Below the pieces are notes generated by a model that worked only from the letters and a program-made list of their open reading frames with translations, was not told the DNA's origin and did not search any database. A DNA stretch of 64,000 nucleotides from Atkinsonella hypoxylon (taxonomy: Eukaryota > Ascomycota > Sordariomycetes > Hypocreales > Clavicipitaceae), in the NCBI GenBank assembly GCA_000729835.1, contig JFHB01000082.1, forward strand, positions 61,984 through 125,983, read 5' to 3'. Position 1 is the first letter of the stretch. Each line of letters opens with the position of its first letter. Shown piece by piece: positions 35,429 through 45,417 of this stretch. The position numbers and the translations under genes were made by a program.

Positions 35429-37558
35429 TCAAAACGTGCCGAACCAAATACTGTCGTCGGGTCGCATGCCCGAGGTGACGCCGTCCAAAACGCACATGGC
35501 CTTGTGTTGCGGAGCAAGCTTCCACTTGCGAACCACATCGCTTTGAACGAGCAACTGCATCACCATGCCTGATTCAGAGTGCCACATATTATGGCAGTGG
35601 AGGGCCCAGAGCCCAGGATTGTCCAGTACGACGCGGATGATGGCCCACGAGTATGCTTCGACTGTGACAGTATCGCGGCGTAGGGGATTCGAGGGAGTGC
35701 CGCCGTGTTCCTTCATGTACTGTTTGAAAGTGGCTGCCGTAGGAGGATACCCGCTTCGGGCTTGAGCCATGACAAAGAATTTATGCCCGTGGAGGTGAAA
35801 TGGATGGGCCCCGTCGTCAAAGTTGTTGATGGATATGTCGATGGTGCGAACGCCTTCGGTTTGTAGCACGAAGTCGTTGGCCTTGTCGAACACCTTGTCG
35901 TTGATGGCGACTGGGGAGTCCAGGGAGGCGAGCTCGGGCGGGGCGTCGAGAAATCGGTGGAGGGATGGGTGAGTTGCGTTGGGATGCCACGTTGATTCGT
36001 TGAAGAACCCGCGTGCTAGAGCCCAGTCTCCGATCTGGAAGTTAGCTCGGAGGATGATGAAGTCGTCTGCTGGGGGAGGCGTAATATGCTGGACTGGGTG
36101 CAAGGACGAGGTGTTGAGGTCCCTGCATGTCACTTCCACAGTATCTGGCCAGTCTTTGCTCTTGGGATCCTCCGTCAGGGGCTTGGTAGTGGGGGATATG
36201 TAGCGAATAATGCCACGAAGCTCACTCTTGAGCCGTCTGCTTTTAGTCGTGAAACAGCGGGAAACCATTCTGGCGCGAAGCCAATAGGTGTCATGCGTCG
36301 TGACATTTGTCTCGAGAATGATGCTGTACCGTTGAGCTGGTAGGATGTTAAGTCTGTGGAATGGTTCTGGGTGAACATCTGTGCCATCCACTTCGGTGAC
36401 GTAGAAGGGATGCTCGTCAATCTGGATCTGGAACTCAGCGAAAGCCCCAACATTGATGAACCGAATGCGATGCCTCTGATTAGCGGCCAGGTCGAAGACT
36501 GGATTAGACGTGTTACTGCTGTCACATTTCCAGCCTCTGAATTCGTCACAAGCGCGAACTCCTCGGCCGTTGATGAGGGGATTGTCCGGAACAGGCTCGT
36601 CGTTTTCTTTGTCTGGCTGTAGATAGTCCATGAGCAGCTCGGATGTAGTGTTGTGATAGTGATCTTGCACCATGATAACCCTGTCTGTCGCATAGTGCAC
36701 TTCTTGGGTGGTGCGCTCGGTCTTTGAATGGATGACAACTGGTCCCAGAAGCCCGTCTGTGGCTTGTGCGCTGTGGTGTGCGTGATACCAGTAAGTGCCG
36801 GATTGACCACTGACGTTGAACTTGTATGTGAAGTTCGAATTCGGAGCTATAGGACACTGAGTAACCCCGATAGTACCGTCCATAGAGTTGGTTCCAGTCT
36901 GAAATAAACCGTGAAAGTGTATGGACGTAGCGTTCATAGCTTTGTTCTGCACGTGGACAATGATGGTGTCTCCTTCGTTACATTCCACCAGAGGGCCGGG
37001 AAACTGATTGTTGATGAGTATCATAGGTCGATAGACGCCATCGGGGTTCAATTCTGCGTCCATAATAGCCCAGTGAAACTCGCGCGTTACAGGGACTGCT
37101 GTCACATCCCATGAAGGCGAGAGGACATATTCGGAGCTGTCCCTCAATCGCGGGACTCCAGGTAGGTCCTCATGGTAATGAATAATGGAAGGCCCAACCT
37201 CGTCGTTTGGTCCCTTTGGAATATCACCGTGGTGTTTCCCCGATGTTTTGTGGCCGTCTTCTTCATGGCCGGAGGAGCCTTTTGCAGACCCTGGAGCCCC
37301 TTTCGGTGGAAAGCTCAGAATGACTGCAGCTAGACCTAGCACGGTGATTACAAAAAAGAGGGAGAAAAGTGTGAGTTTGCAAAAAGCAAGTGATGGTGGT
37401 GTTGTTCGATTTTTCTGAAAATGCCGACTCGAAGTCTTATTTACTTGTTGGGAAAGCGCAGTTCCTTCAGGTGCGCCTTCCAAATCATGGTCAAGAAACG
37501 GCTGCTCCTCGTCATGCTGTCCATGTCCAAGCTCGACAACCCCCTCCTCTCGAGTCAT
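35429..37558 (-). CDS. Membrane-anchored multicopper oxidase (laccase-like)
   Basis: A 709-residue single-exon enzyme that would oxidise phenols or metal ions while reducing oxygen to water. All four copper-ligand blocks are present: SIHFHGLFQ (L1), YWYHAHHSAQATDGLLGP (L2), HPFHLHGHKF (L3) and WALHCHNMWHSESGMVMQ (L4). The L4 block contains the HCH triad and the downstream His and Met that place the type 1 copper. Unusually for a laccase there is no cleavable signal peptide: an 83-residue N-terminus is acidic and cytosolic-like, then one membrane span (about residues 58-83, KLTLFSLFFVITVLGLAAVI). That makes it a type II protein with the catalytic part outside or in the lumen. Fet3 ferroxidases differ by having a C-terminal anchor. 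Several NxS/T sites are visible. Substrate is undecided between phenol oxidation and ferroxidase. Confidence 0.92.
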   Translation of the reverse strand: MTREEGVVELGHGQHDEEQPFLDHDLEGAPEGTALSQQVNKTSSRHFQKNRTTPPSLAFCKLTLFSLFFVITVLGLAAVILSFPPKGAPGSAKGSSGHEEDGHKTSGKHHGDIPKGPNDEVGPSIIHYHEDLPGVPRLRDSSEYVLSPSWDVTAVPVTREFHWAIMDAELNPDGVYRPMILINNQFPGPLVECNEGDTIIVHVQNKAMNATSIHFHGLFQTGTNSMDGTIGVTQCPIAPNSNFTYKFNVSGQSGTYWYHAHHSAQATDGLLGPVVIHSKTERTTQEVHYATDRVIMVQDHYHNTTSELLMDYLQPDKENDEPVPDNPLINGRGVRACDEFRGWKCDSSNTSNPVFDLAANQRHRIRFINVGAFAEFQIQIDEHPFYVTEVDGTDVHPEPFHRLNILPAQRYSIILETNVTTHDTYWLRARMVSRCFTTKSRRLKSELRGIIRYISPTTKPLTEDPKSKDWPDTVEVTCRDLNTSSLHPVQHITPPPADDFIILRANFQIGDWALARGFFNESTWHPNATHPSLHRFLDAPPELASLDSPVAINDKVFDKANDFVLQTEGVRTIDISINNFDDGAHPFHLHGHKFFVMAQARSGYPPTAATFKQYMKEHGGTPSNPLRRDTVTVEAYSWAIIRVVLDNPGLWALHCHNMWHSESGMVMQLLVQSDVVRKWKLAPQHKAMCVLDGVTSGMRPDDSIWFGTF

Positions 37559-38293
37559 CTTGACTTAAAGCCAGTGCTACTCTGCTACTCCCAGCCCATC
37601 TGTAGTAGTAAGTTAGTCAGTGAAACGAAGGCGGGCGGGCTATTTGTTGATGCCTTTCCGCGGCTCCGTCACAAGTCGTCCTGGCGTTGTTCCTTGGAGT
37701 CAGCAAGCCGGAAAAATGCCCGGGACCCAATCCTACGACAGCGGGACGGAGACCAGCGCAGGACGGCCGAGATGGTCTTCCGGACCAACGGCAAGCAAAA
37801 TTGCAAGTCTCGTCTGCGAGGGAGAAAGTCGCGAGGAAGATTGGAAAGACAGCAAGCATTCCACGATGCGCGCGTGATGCACTCGTTGGATGCTATTGGA
37901 CGGCTATGATTGGATAGCACAGAATGTAAAGCGATTCATCATCCAGTCCCCTTGAGTCAGCTTATTTCGGGGTTCCAGTAATCTTCAATTATTTCATAAC
38001 AACGAGCTATGTTTAGGAAATGAATGAAATACTACGAGAACAAGTACCCTTCCTAAAACAACCTGGTATGTCGTGGCGATTCATGTATAACTTGTACGAG
38101 TATGTAAGGAATTAACGTGCCCAATAATTTCGCCTCTTTCAACACCAAAGCAACTATCTTTGAACCGCGTTTTTCCGTGCAATTTAACTACTATTATTAT
38201 AATTTTATTTATTATTAGCTTCGCTATGCCTAACTATACAGAAAATAATATTGAAGATATATGTGAGGTCCTGGGCCACACTGCCCCACTCCC

Positions 38294-38370
38294 GACTCCT
38301 ACAGGAGTCATCATGTGATCGGCGGGGCTTCGCCCACGCCGCGCACATCCTGCACACATAAATGTGTGCA
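38294..38370. repeat. Cluster of three short hairpins
   Basis: GACTCCT-ac-AGGAGTC (38294-38309), GGGC-ttc-GCCC (38325-38335) and TGCACACA-taaa-TGTGTGCA (38351-38370) are three perfect stems within 77 bp, next to an AT-rich stretch. This looks like part of a degenerate mobile element, but no terminal repeats or coding sequence identify one. Confidence 0.75.
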
Positions 38371-38509
38371 CCTGCGGGCGCTACAATTGTAGAAAGACAA
38401 GCTTTAGTAAATATTACAGCCCGCATACTGGTTTTACCTAGCCTTAACCCGTGCACCTTACAAAGAGTTTAGATATACAGAGAATTAGGGGTATTAGGGG
38501 CATATAGAG

Positions 38510-38625
38510 TACGGGGTAACGTACGGGGTAACGTACAGAGTAATGGTACAGAGTAACGGTACAGAGTAACGGTACAGAGTAACGGTACAGAGTAACGGTA
38601 CAGAGTAACGGTACAGAGTAACGCA
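38510..38625. repeat. 13-bp tandem repeat GGTACAGAGTAAC
   Basis: About eight units. The first two read GTACGGGGTAAC (12 bp), the middle ones are exact GGTACAGAGTAAC, and the last merges into CACGGAGTACAG, so the array seems to have grown from the GTACGGAGTAC motif seen elsewhere between genes. Confidence 0.93.
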
Positions 38626-39472
38626 CGGAGTACAGATATAGAGTACAGATATAATGTACCAAATGACTTTGCGTTCTGCAGGGCCCCCACCAAACCGGGA
38701 GAGAGCACGGGGTTAATAATATCGCAGAGTTGAGGAGGAATTCCCAGCCGGATAAATCGGCACGCGACAGTCCAAGGTTCAAGCTACCCCATGCTAAAGG
38801 AAGTCTGCAGGCTGCAGCGTGGTCTGACCACCACAACGCAACGCCTTTCGTCCAATTCGTTCCGATCAGCCATAATAGGACGACGTCCGGCTCCGCGGGC
38901 CGTGTTTACGCACTCCGCACTCCATACTCCCGTACACAGTAATTTACAGTAATGGGGCTGCAAGCCCTTGCCGCCGCCAGGGTGTGGCCACACCAGTCGT
39001 AGAACGCGTGGGCCACCGGTAAGGGTAAGGCATGCTAGTGTAACCTCCTTGCACAGGGAGCACACAGTCCTTGTCCTTTTCCCGAGCGATTCAATCCCTC
39101 GAGATCTCTCTTATTGCGGTAATCCAAGGTCCACGGTCAATCAATATCAACATTCATCGTTATCAATCGACCCCAATGGGTGCACGTATCACACCATAAC
39201 TACCAAAAGGATGTACTCTGTACTTCGCGCATGCCATCCTGGCGTATGCCATCCAACCGGCGAGAGCGAAAGACACGATGAGGTCCCAGACAAGGATTTG
39301 GTTTTCGGAAATGTGCCATGTCAGACCCGGCTCTCCAAGTCGGCGCTGGCGCCTATTAATTCAAGCACTGCCCTAGATTGCTGACGTTGGAGCATACCAT
39401 ATCTCGCTTCCCTCGTGCGTCAAGTTGTCATTACTCGTAGGCAACTCACGAGACTGACTCGTAAGAAGCAAG

Positions 39473-40818
39473 ATGCTGTTACAAGCTGCCGGCGCCAGCC
39501 TCATCGCCGTCGTTGGCATTGCTGTCGCCAGTCCATGCCAACCTGCCGAACAAGGTTGGGAGACCAGATACACAGCCACTGGCGCTGCCGATGTTGCCAA
39601 AGCCGCCGCCACCGCGTTAACGACCAGCCCCACGAGCCATGTGAAGGGCAAGGCTTTTGATCGATTTGTCGTCATCTACTTTGAGAATCAGAATTACGAC
39701 AAGTCCTATGGCGATCGTAAGTACATTGACGTACATGTTGCATCTTGGGCATATGAACGGCCAGGCTAAGACTCGTGGCAGCCAACTTCAACTGGTTCAC
39801 CAAGAAGGGCATTACCCTCTCCAACTATTTTGCCGTCACTCACCCTTCGCAGCCCAATTATATGGCTTCTATTGCAGGCGACTATTTTGGCATGAACAAC
39901 GACGACTTCTTGCGTTCACCCCGCAACGTCTCAACCGTCATTGACTTGCTCGACACAAAGGGTATCTCATGGGGCCTTTATCAAGAAGACATGCCTTTCT
40001 CCGGTTTCGAGGGAATGGCATATAAGAACCAGAAGACCGGCGCCAACGATTACGTTCGCAAGCATAACCCTGCCATCATGCACGACAGCATCACGCACTT
40101 TCAGCAGAAGCTTTCCCAGATTAAGAATCTGTCCATGATTGACACCTCTCGGTCCATGTTCCATAAAGACCTCAAGGACAACAAGCTACCGCAGTGGATG
40201 TTTATCACTCCCAACATGACCTCGGATGGCCATGATACCTCGGTGACCGTCGCTGGCCAGTGGTGCCGCAAGTTCATGGAGCCTCTTCTGGAGGACAAGA
40301 ACTTTATGCAAAACACGCTTGTGCTGGTAACCTGGGATGAGAACGAAAAGTACACTGACCGCAACAGGATCCTGGGCATTCTGCTCGGAGACGCTGTGCC
40401 CAAGGAACTGGTCGGTACCGAGGACACCAACTTCTACAACCACTACTCTGAGATTGCCACCGTCTCGGCTAACTGGGACCTGCCTACGCTTGGTCGTTGG
40501 GACGTTGGTGCCAACGTCTATAAGATGGTTGCCGATAAGACTGGCGACAAGCTTCGCAAGTGGAACTCGCAACGCCTGTTGCAGTGCATGTATTGGAACT
40601 GGTCGTATGCCGGCGTCTTCAACGAGGATGGCGGCAACCACGTATGGCCCAAGCCCAACTTGCATCTTGACAAGAGCTTCAATGGCCGCCCCATTCTCCA
40701 GGCTGTGAAGGAAACTTTCAAGGATAGTCATGCCCCGACCTATTACACCGATAGCGTTGGGGTCCCTGACGGTCTGCATCCCCCCCAAGATTTTGCGCCC
40801 CAGCCTGAGCCGGAGTAA
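39473..40818 (+). CDS. Secreted acid phosphatase, PhoA / phosphoesterase family
   Basis: An extracellular phosphatase that would release inorganic phosphate from phosphomonoesters. Exons 39473-39716 and 39782-40818 encode 426 residues. The intron begins GTAAGT and ends GGCAG, with a GCTAAG branch-like site; this acceptor restores the family motif SYGDPNFNWFTKKGITLSNY. An N-terminal signal peptide is clear (MLLQAAGASLIAVVGIAVAS). The phosphoesterase hallmarks follow: FVVIYFENQNYD with the metal-binding E and N, TLSNYFAVTHPSQPNYMAS, FITPNMTSDGHD and LVLVTWDENE, all carrying the usual metal ligands. The C-terminus ends in a short Pro/Gln tail. The family is shared with fungal PHOA enzymes of the Aspergillus/Penicillium type; phosphate-starvation control is likely from family knowledge, but no clear PHO4-type CACGTG site was seen upstream. 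Confidence 0.9.
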
Positions 40819-42507
40819 TTGTTTTTTATCTTGCATGCACATAGCTGTTCCCTCATGTACATGGGCTTTGGGCGTCTCATCACGCTATGCCAAGTTCCTC
40901 TAGCGGTAGATTTTGTTATGAACAAGAGAAACAGAAAAAGAAAAAGAAAAAGAAATTATACGTAAATCAAATACGACTTCAATCTTTCTCCACTGTACGA
41001 CAGAGCCGCGACTGTATTCTCTTTCGACATGGCGAGCACCGTGCCAGCTGAATCGGGAGTGCACCAAAGATCATCCCTTTGACTTTCATAGGACGATATC
41101 GGTATGACTGTCATACAAGACCTTGTACCCACCTCCTACAGAGTGTCTTCTGCTGCTCATGGCATAGTTAGTGGTGACCTTTGCGTCATTTAATGGCAAG
41201 ATGGGTGCTCAGATTTTTCGTATACATGTTAGATCTTGACACTGACTAGTGTTTTATGCTCACCATGGTCTATATGGGCCTTGTGGCAGCAGACTTGACA
41301 AGATACGTTGAGCGATGAGTTATTGGCTGAACGCTGAGTCAACCAGCTAAGTCGGCACTGACGGATCTGATCCGAAGAGAAAAAGGCCATTCAAGCAAGG
41401 AAGGTACATATAGACAGTTCATCGGGATGTGGTGTGCACCCACCCACACACACACACAATGTCTCGCATCCGCGCATGGCAAATGGCTATCCCCGTGGAA
41501 GAGACCCCAGTGCCAATGCTATCCTATCCCTCATCCTTGTGCCCATTTCTGATCCACCACACCAGACCGAAAATGACACTTCATCCCGTCAGTTGTGAGG
41601 GATTCCCCCAGCCATGACAGCACGTGGGCCAATCGATTCGCTGCGATTTATTATGCACCTTCCGCGGGCCCTTGCTTCTTGGAGACCGGAAGGAGAAAAG
41701 GGTAATTAACTGGGATGTCAGCTGGAAAAAAATTGGCTTCTTCATCGGACGCGGACAGGACACTGCTTACTCCATGCATTTATTCTCTACGGCCGCGCGA
41801 ATACCCATATGATATATGCAGGCCTGTCGAGTAACAATTATCGATGCGAGCAAGCTCATAAGCTTTTCGCTAACGAATTTGCGAGACACGGTGAATTTAA
41901 CTTAACGTAAGATGATAGTGATGGATTTGGCAAGTGTTCATAGCCGCGCTTGGCGTGAGTACCAGGGTCCATGTGGGCTTACGTTATGATGTGAGGGTTG
42001 AGGGTTGAGGTTCAAACGGGGATTTCTGCTGGGTTGCCAAGATTACTTACTACCTTCCGCTCTGAGCTTAGTGCTTCTGCATGATCAAAAATGCGTACTC
42101 GTCATCCTCGTCGGGTGATTGGGTGAGCCGCCGTTATGCTGGTAATAAGACAAAGTGCCTTGTACCGAGTACATGGAGGAAATAAGAGACAGCCAATTAC
42201 GCTGGACTGATAGTTAACCAACCCGCTCCTGCCCTCTAGCTTTAGCCACGCCCCCGTGCAACCCTCATTGGGGCTGCCGGCCTTCATGTATTATCAGGGA
42301 AATGCCATATCCGCTTAATCACATTGATTGAACCGTCGTGTGCGCAACCTCGATAGCCTGCCACGCAGAGCATCTTCCAGGCCTGTGCAAAAACCTGCCG
42401 GATCTACAACACGACGATAATGAAGGCACCGTACATGTATAGCTGTGATTGCCGGGTCAAAAGAGAAAACAAAGCACAGTCACGAGGAGCACAATCCTGA
42501 AGCGACA
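40819..42507. other. 1.7-kb intergenic region, no gene recognised
   Basis: Contains an (AAAAAG)n stretch near 40932-40954 just after the phosphatase stop, and a short CA tract near 41446-41458. Nothing with coding or structural RNA character was found. Confidence 0.6.
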
Positions 42508-43332
42508 ATGGCTCCATCAAGAAGCCCGTGTTTAACCCGCTTTCTATCAGATTTCACCCTTGGGTTCTCGGACGGCTTGACCGTACCGTTTGCTCTTACA
42601 GCAGGACTGAGTTCCCTCGGACAGACAGACACCGTCATCTACGCAGGTCTTGCCGACCTATGTGCAGGGAGCATCAGCATGGGAATTAGCGGGTACCTAG
42701 CTGCCTTGGATGAGATTCCCGCGTCGAGTTCAAACAGAGACGAGCTGCCGAGGGTTGGCGACGAAGAAGAGTCGAGGGGGATGTTGCGCGATGGAAATCC
42801 CAGGGGCTCCAGCAGTGCTTTAAGCGACAGCGTTGACGAAAAGGAACAAGAGCAGGAATCAAGAGAGGCTATTATTCGATCCCACCTCGAGCCCCTTACC
42901 TTGCCGAACTCGACGGTGATGCAAATCCTCACCACGCTCGGAAACCGCCCAGATGGCGTTGAACGCGCCACTCTACGCTTACAACAGCTCGATAAATCCG
43001 CTGCAGAGTCGTCCGCGGATCAGCTTCCTATATGGCCGGTCGCCTCAGGTCTATCCATCTCGCTGGGCTACGTCGTTGGTGGCATCATCCCTCTCTTTCC
43101 CTATTTCTTCGCCTCGACTGTGGGCCGCGGGCTGCAATGGAGCATCGTCATGTGCCTGATTGCTCTTATGGCCTTTGGATCCGGGAAAAGCTGGGTGCTG
43201 CGTGGCGAGGAGAGAAGCTTGAAGAGAAGCCTGTGGGAGGGCCTGCAGATGCTTATTCTGGGCAGCCTCGCTGCAGGAGCAGCTGTTCTGTGTCTGAATC
43301 TGGTTGGTGCAGGCTCCAAACCAGATTCTTGA
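42508..43332 (+). CDS. VIT1/CCC1-like vacuolar iron/manganese transporter
   Basis: Predicted vacuolar membrane transporter of 274 residues in one exon that would store Fe2+ or Mn2+. The family signature FTLGFSDGLTVPFALTAGL forms the first membrane span, followed by AGLADLCAGSISMGISGYLA. A long acidic cytosolic loop comes next (about residues 70-175), then three further spans: GLSISLGYVVGGIIPLFPYF, IVMCLIALMAFGSG and MLILGSLAAGAAVLCLNLVG. This five-span layout matches VIT1/CCC1. The loop has many Glu and Asp residues but not the exact spaced Glu pattern I associate with canonical metal-binding helices, so it may be a divergent paralogue. The ATG at 42508 is used because the upstream frame has only a GTG start and lies before the first span. 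Confidence 0.85.
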   Translation: MAPSRSPCLTRFLSDFTLGFSDGLTVPFALTAGLSSLGQTDTVIYAGLADLCAGSISMGISGYLAALDEIPASSSNRDELPRVGDEEESRGMLRDGNPRGSSSALSDSVDEKEQEQESREAIIRSHLEPLTLPNSTVMQILTTLGNRPDGVERATLRLQQLDKSAAESSADQLPIWPVASGLSISLGYVVGGIIPLFPYFFASTVGRGLQWSIVMCLIALMAFGSGKSWVLRGEERSLKRSLWEGLQMLILGSLAAGAAVLCLNLVGAGSKPDS

Positions 43333-44662
43333 CAGGCAAGACGAGATTCGGTTGGACGAACCACGGCATAAATATTTCTTCGCATGCAAAATGGTTAAAA
43401 TTTTGTTTTACTGGTGTTTGATTGCGTGAACATGGCGGAGCAGTTTCTATGTATGCTTTACTGAAGTAATGCTACTGATATATTCATTGCTTGCTGGCTT
43501 CGATCTCGAACTGATAGCTACGTGAAGTGAGGACAGGCCATATGTTACGGGGCATCGATATGTGCTGCATAATCATGATCTAATCAAATGCATGCTAACA
43601 ATCATTTCGTGTTCCCTATATTGTGTCCGCCGACAATGCGCTCATGAGCGAACGAATACTATCAGTGCATGAAGGAGCCATACTTACAATACTACTACCA
43701 GTGAAAATTGGGAAAAGAAAGATTCTACCAGTTTGTCCCAAAAAAGAAAAAAGAGGCCGAATTTTCATGAAACCCGAGGCAATCCCCTCAGCAAAGTTCT
43801 TGCATCGTCCAAACCATATTTCTCTTCTACTTCATCGACTCGTGAATAGTGAACAGGGGAGATTTACCTCGTACATCCGCCGCTCTTCGACCTCCGTGGC
43901 GGGCTAAGCTCAAAATGCAGTATACCTGTGAAGCGAGTTTCCTTGTCGCTCGATATTCGCTAACAAGTCTCATCCTGGGATAGTAGACAGCTCAAACCGC
44001 CTACAAAGGGCGAACTGTCTAGTGTAGGAAGTAGAGTGGGTGAGTAATTTTTGTGACCGGGACACCAAGCCAATAGGAATGCGCACGAACTTTCGAGTAT
44101 ACGAAGTAACTGTCTTAGTAACGAGATTGAGGGACACATACGGCTCAAGAAAATATGAGATAAGGGCATGGCATGGCATTTCATCTTCCGCGTCGACGTT
44201 GATTAGCGTGACGATCGTTTAACGCCATCCAATTGCCTACCTCGGAGATTGACCCGAGAACCTGAGGAACTGGGTCACTGCTGTCGGCTTGTTGTGAGAC
44301 TATATATAAAAGCAAAGGGCAGATATCAAAGGATCCTTTCTCCATGGCTAGTAGGTTTTGCGAAGAAAAAGGCAAAGATGCGCCTCGCTCAGCTGCCCCT
44401 CACTGCCCTCCCTAGGACAACAACAGTCTTCAGTGTCCCAGATGGTCACCGATGTTAAGTGTCTAGAACGCAAAAAGTGTGAGTGGGAGAATGATACGGC
44501 CAAGATAAGCACACTTCGAGTAATAGATTGAGCTGCATACCAGGCTGGGCCAACATATAGACCTGTGACCTTTCTTCGTTGTTAACTAGCCTCCTATGCT
44601 GGTCCCGGGTAGGCCGAGTATTTCAATTGTTTGTTCTGACGTAGAGCTCAAGTTGTGGTCGA

Positions 44663-44690
44663 ATATATATATATATATATATATATATAT
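44663..44690. repeat. (AT)n microsatellite
   Basis: Fourteen AT units, about 100 bp left of the foldback. Confidence 0.93.
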
Positions 44691-44788
44691 GCTCACCCTT
44701 AGTTTACCACTTCCAGGAGCACAGGCGCATTGACACGTCATCTTGCAGCAGCGGACACATGATGCGATGAGAGAGGCCGAACCAACGT

Positions 44789-44937
44789 ACATGGCACCGC
44801 AGCAACTTCGACTTGATATGAGAGGCAACTCTAGATTCTCTATGTGCCCTACAGTCAGCAATACGCAGCGATAGATGCTCACATAGAGAATCTAGAGTTG
44901 CCTCTCATATCAAGTCCAAGGTGCTGCGGTGCCATGT
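44789..44937. repeat. Foldback with 58-bp arms and 33-nt loop
   Basis: Arms 44789-44846 and 44880-44937 are reverse complements with only two mismatches. The loop is 44847-44879. A transcript from either strand would form a long, almost perfect stem, similar in shape to a small-RNA precursor or a MITE-like foldback element. The flanking bases do not extend the pairing and no target-site duplication is obvious. Confidence 0.95.
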
Positions 44938-45417
44938 CTCCACCAGCGTTCCACGTGCTGCAATGGCCAGGAGAAAGGTTTATCCTTGAAACAGTAAAAA
45001 CTATTTTGGCATTCTGTATGCATTCATAGCATGCGGACTAAGATGAAATATCCAGCCTGTGGCCTGTTGAATATGGTCTGACAGGCTCGCACACTGAGCC
45101 TTTTTGTTCTCGAAAGGGGAAGGCGCGTTGAACGACTGAGTTTAAGCACGCATCAAAAGTTTTGGTGTAATAGCTCCATCATGATTGGCTAGCGTATTGC
45201 GCAAAAAAGATGGCCCGGATCCACCTCGTGAACCCACCACGACTGCACCGAAGCTGTCTGGAGTCCTTGACGTGCAGCATTCGGGATAGGACGGGCCATA
45301 GTTAGCCATCTCAACGACTAATTCTCAGCCCACGAGCCATTGACTCCGAGCAAGAGGCTCCCCAGGAGGACCTCCAACCCATCCGCCTGCTTTCGCCATC
45401 CTCTCCACTCCATCCCA

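Larger units (their letters stand above)
37559..39472. other. 1.9-kb intergenic region with hairpins and 13-bp repeat
   Basis: No gene recognised. The left part serves as the promoter of the multicopper oxidase and the right end as the promoter of the acid phosphatase. Between them are an AT-rich block near 38.16-38.22 kb, three close small hairpins at 38294-38370 and the 13-bp tandem repeat at 38510-38625. Confidence 0.6.
43333..45417. other. 2.1-kb intergenic region with AT repeat and foldback
   Basis: No gene recognised. Notable are the (AT)n tract at 44663-44690 and a 58-bp inverted repeat at 44789-44937. The right end acts as the promoter of the complex I subunit gene. Confidence 0.6.

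Noticed and set aside
40186..40842. 218-residue minus-strand open frame
   Set aside because: Shadow of the acid phosphatase exon, caused by codon bias on the coding strand.
44586..45029. Short open frames on both strands around the foldback
   Set aside because: They arise from the inverted repeat itself (same peptide on both strands) and have no support as genes.
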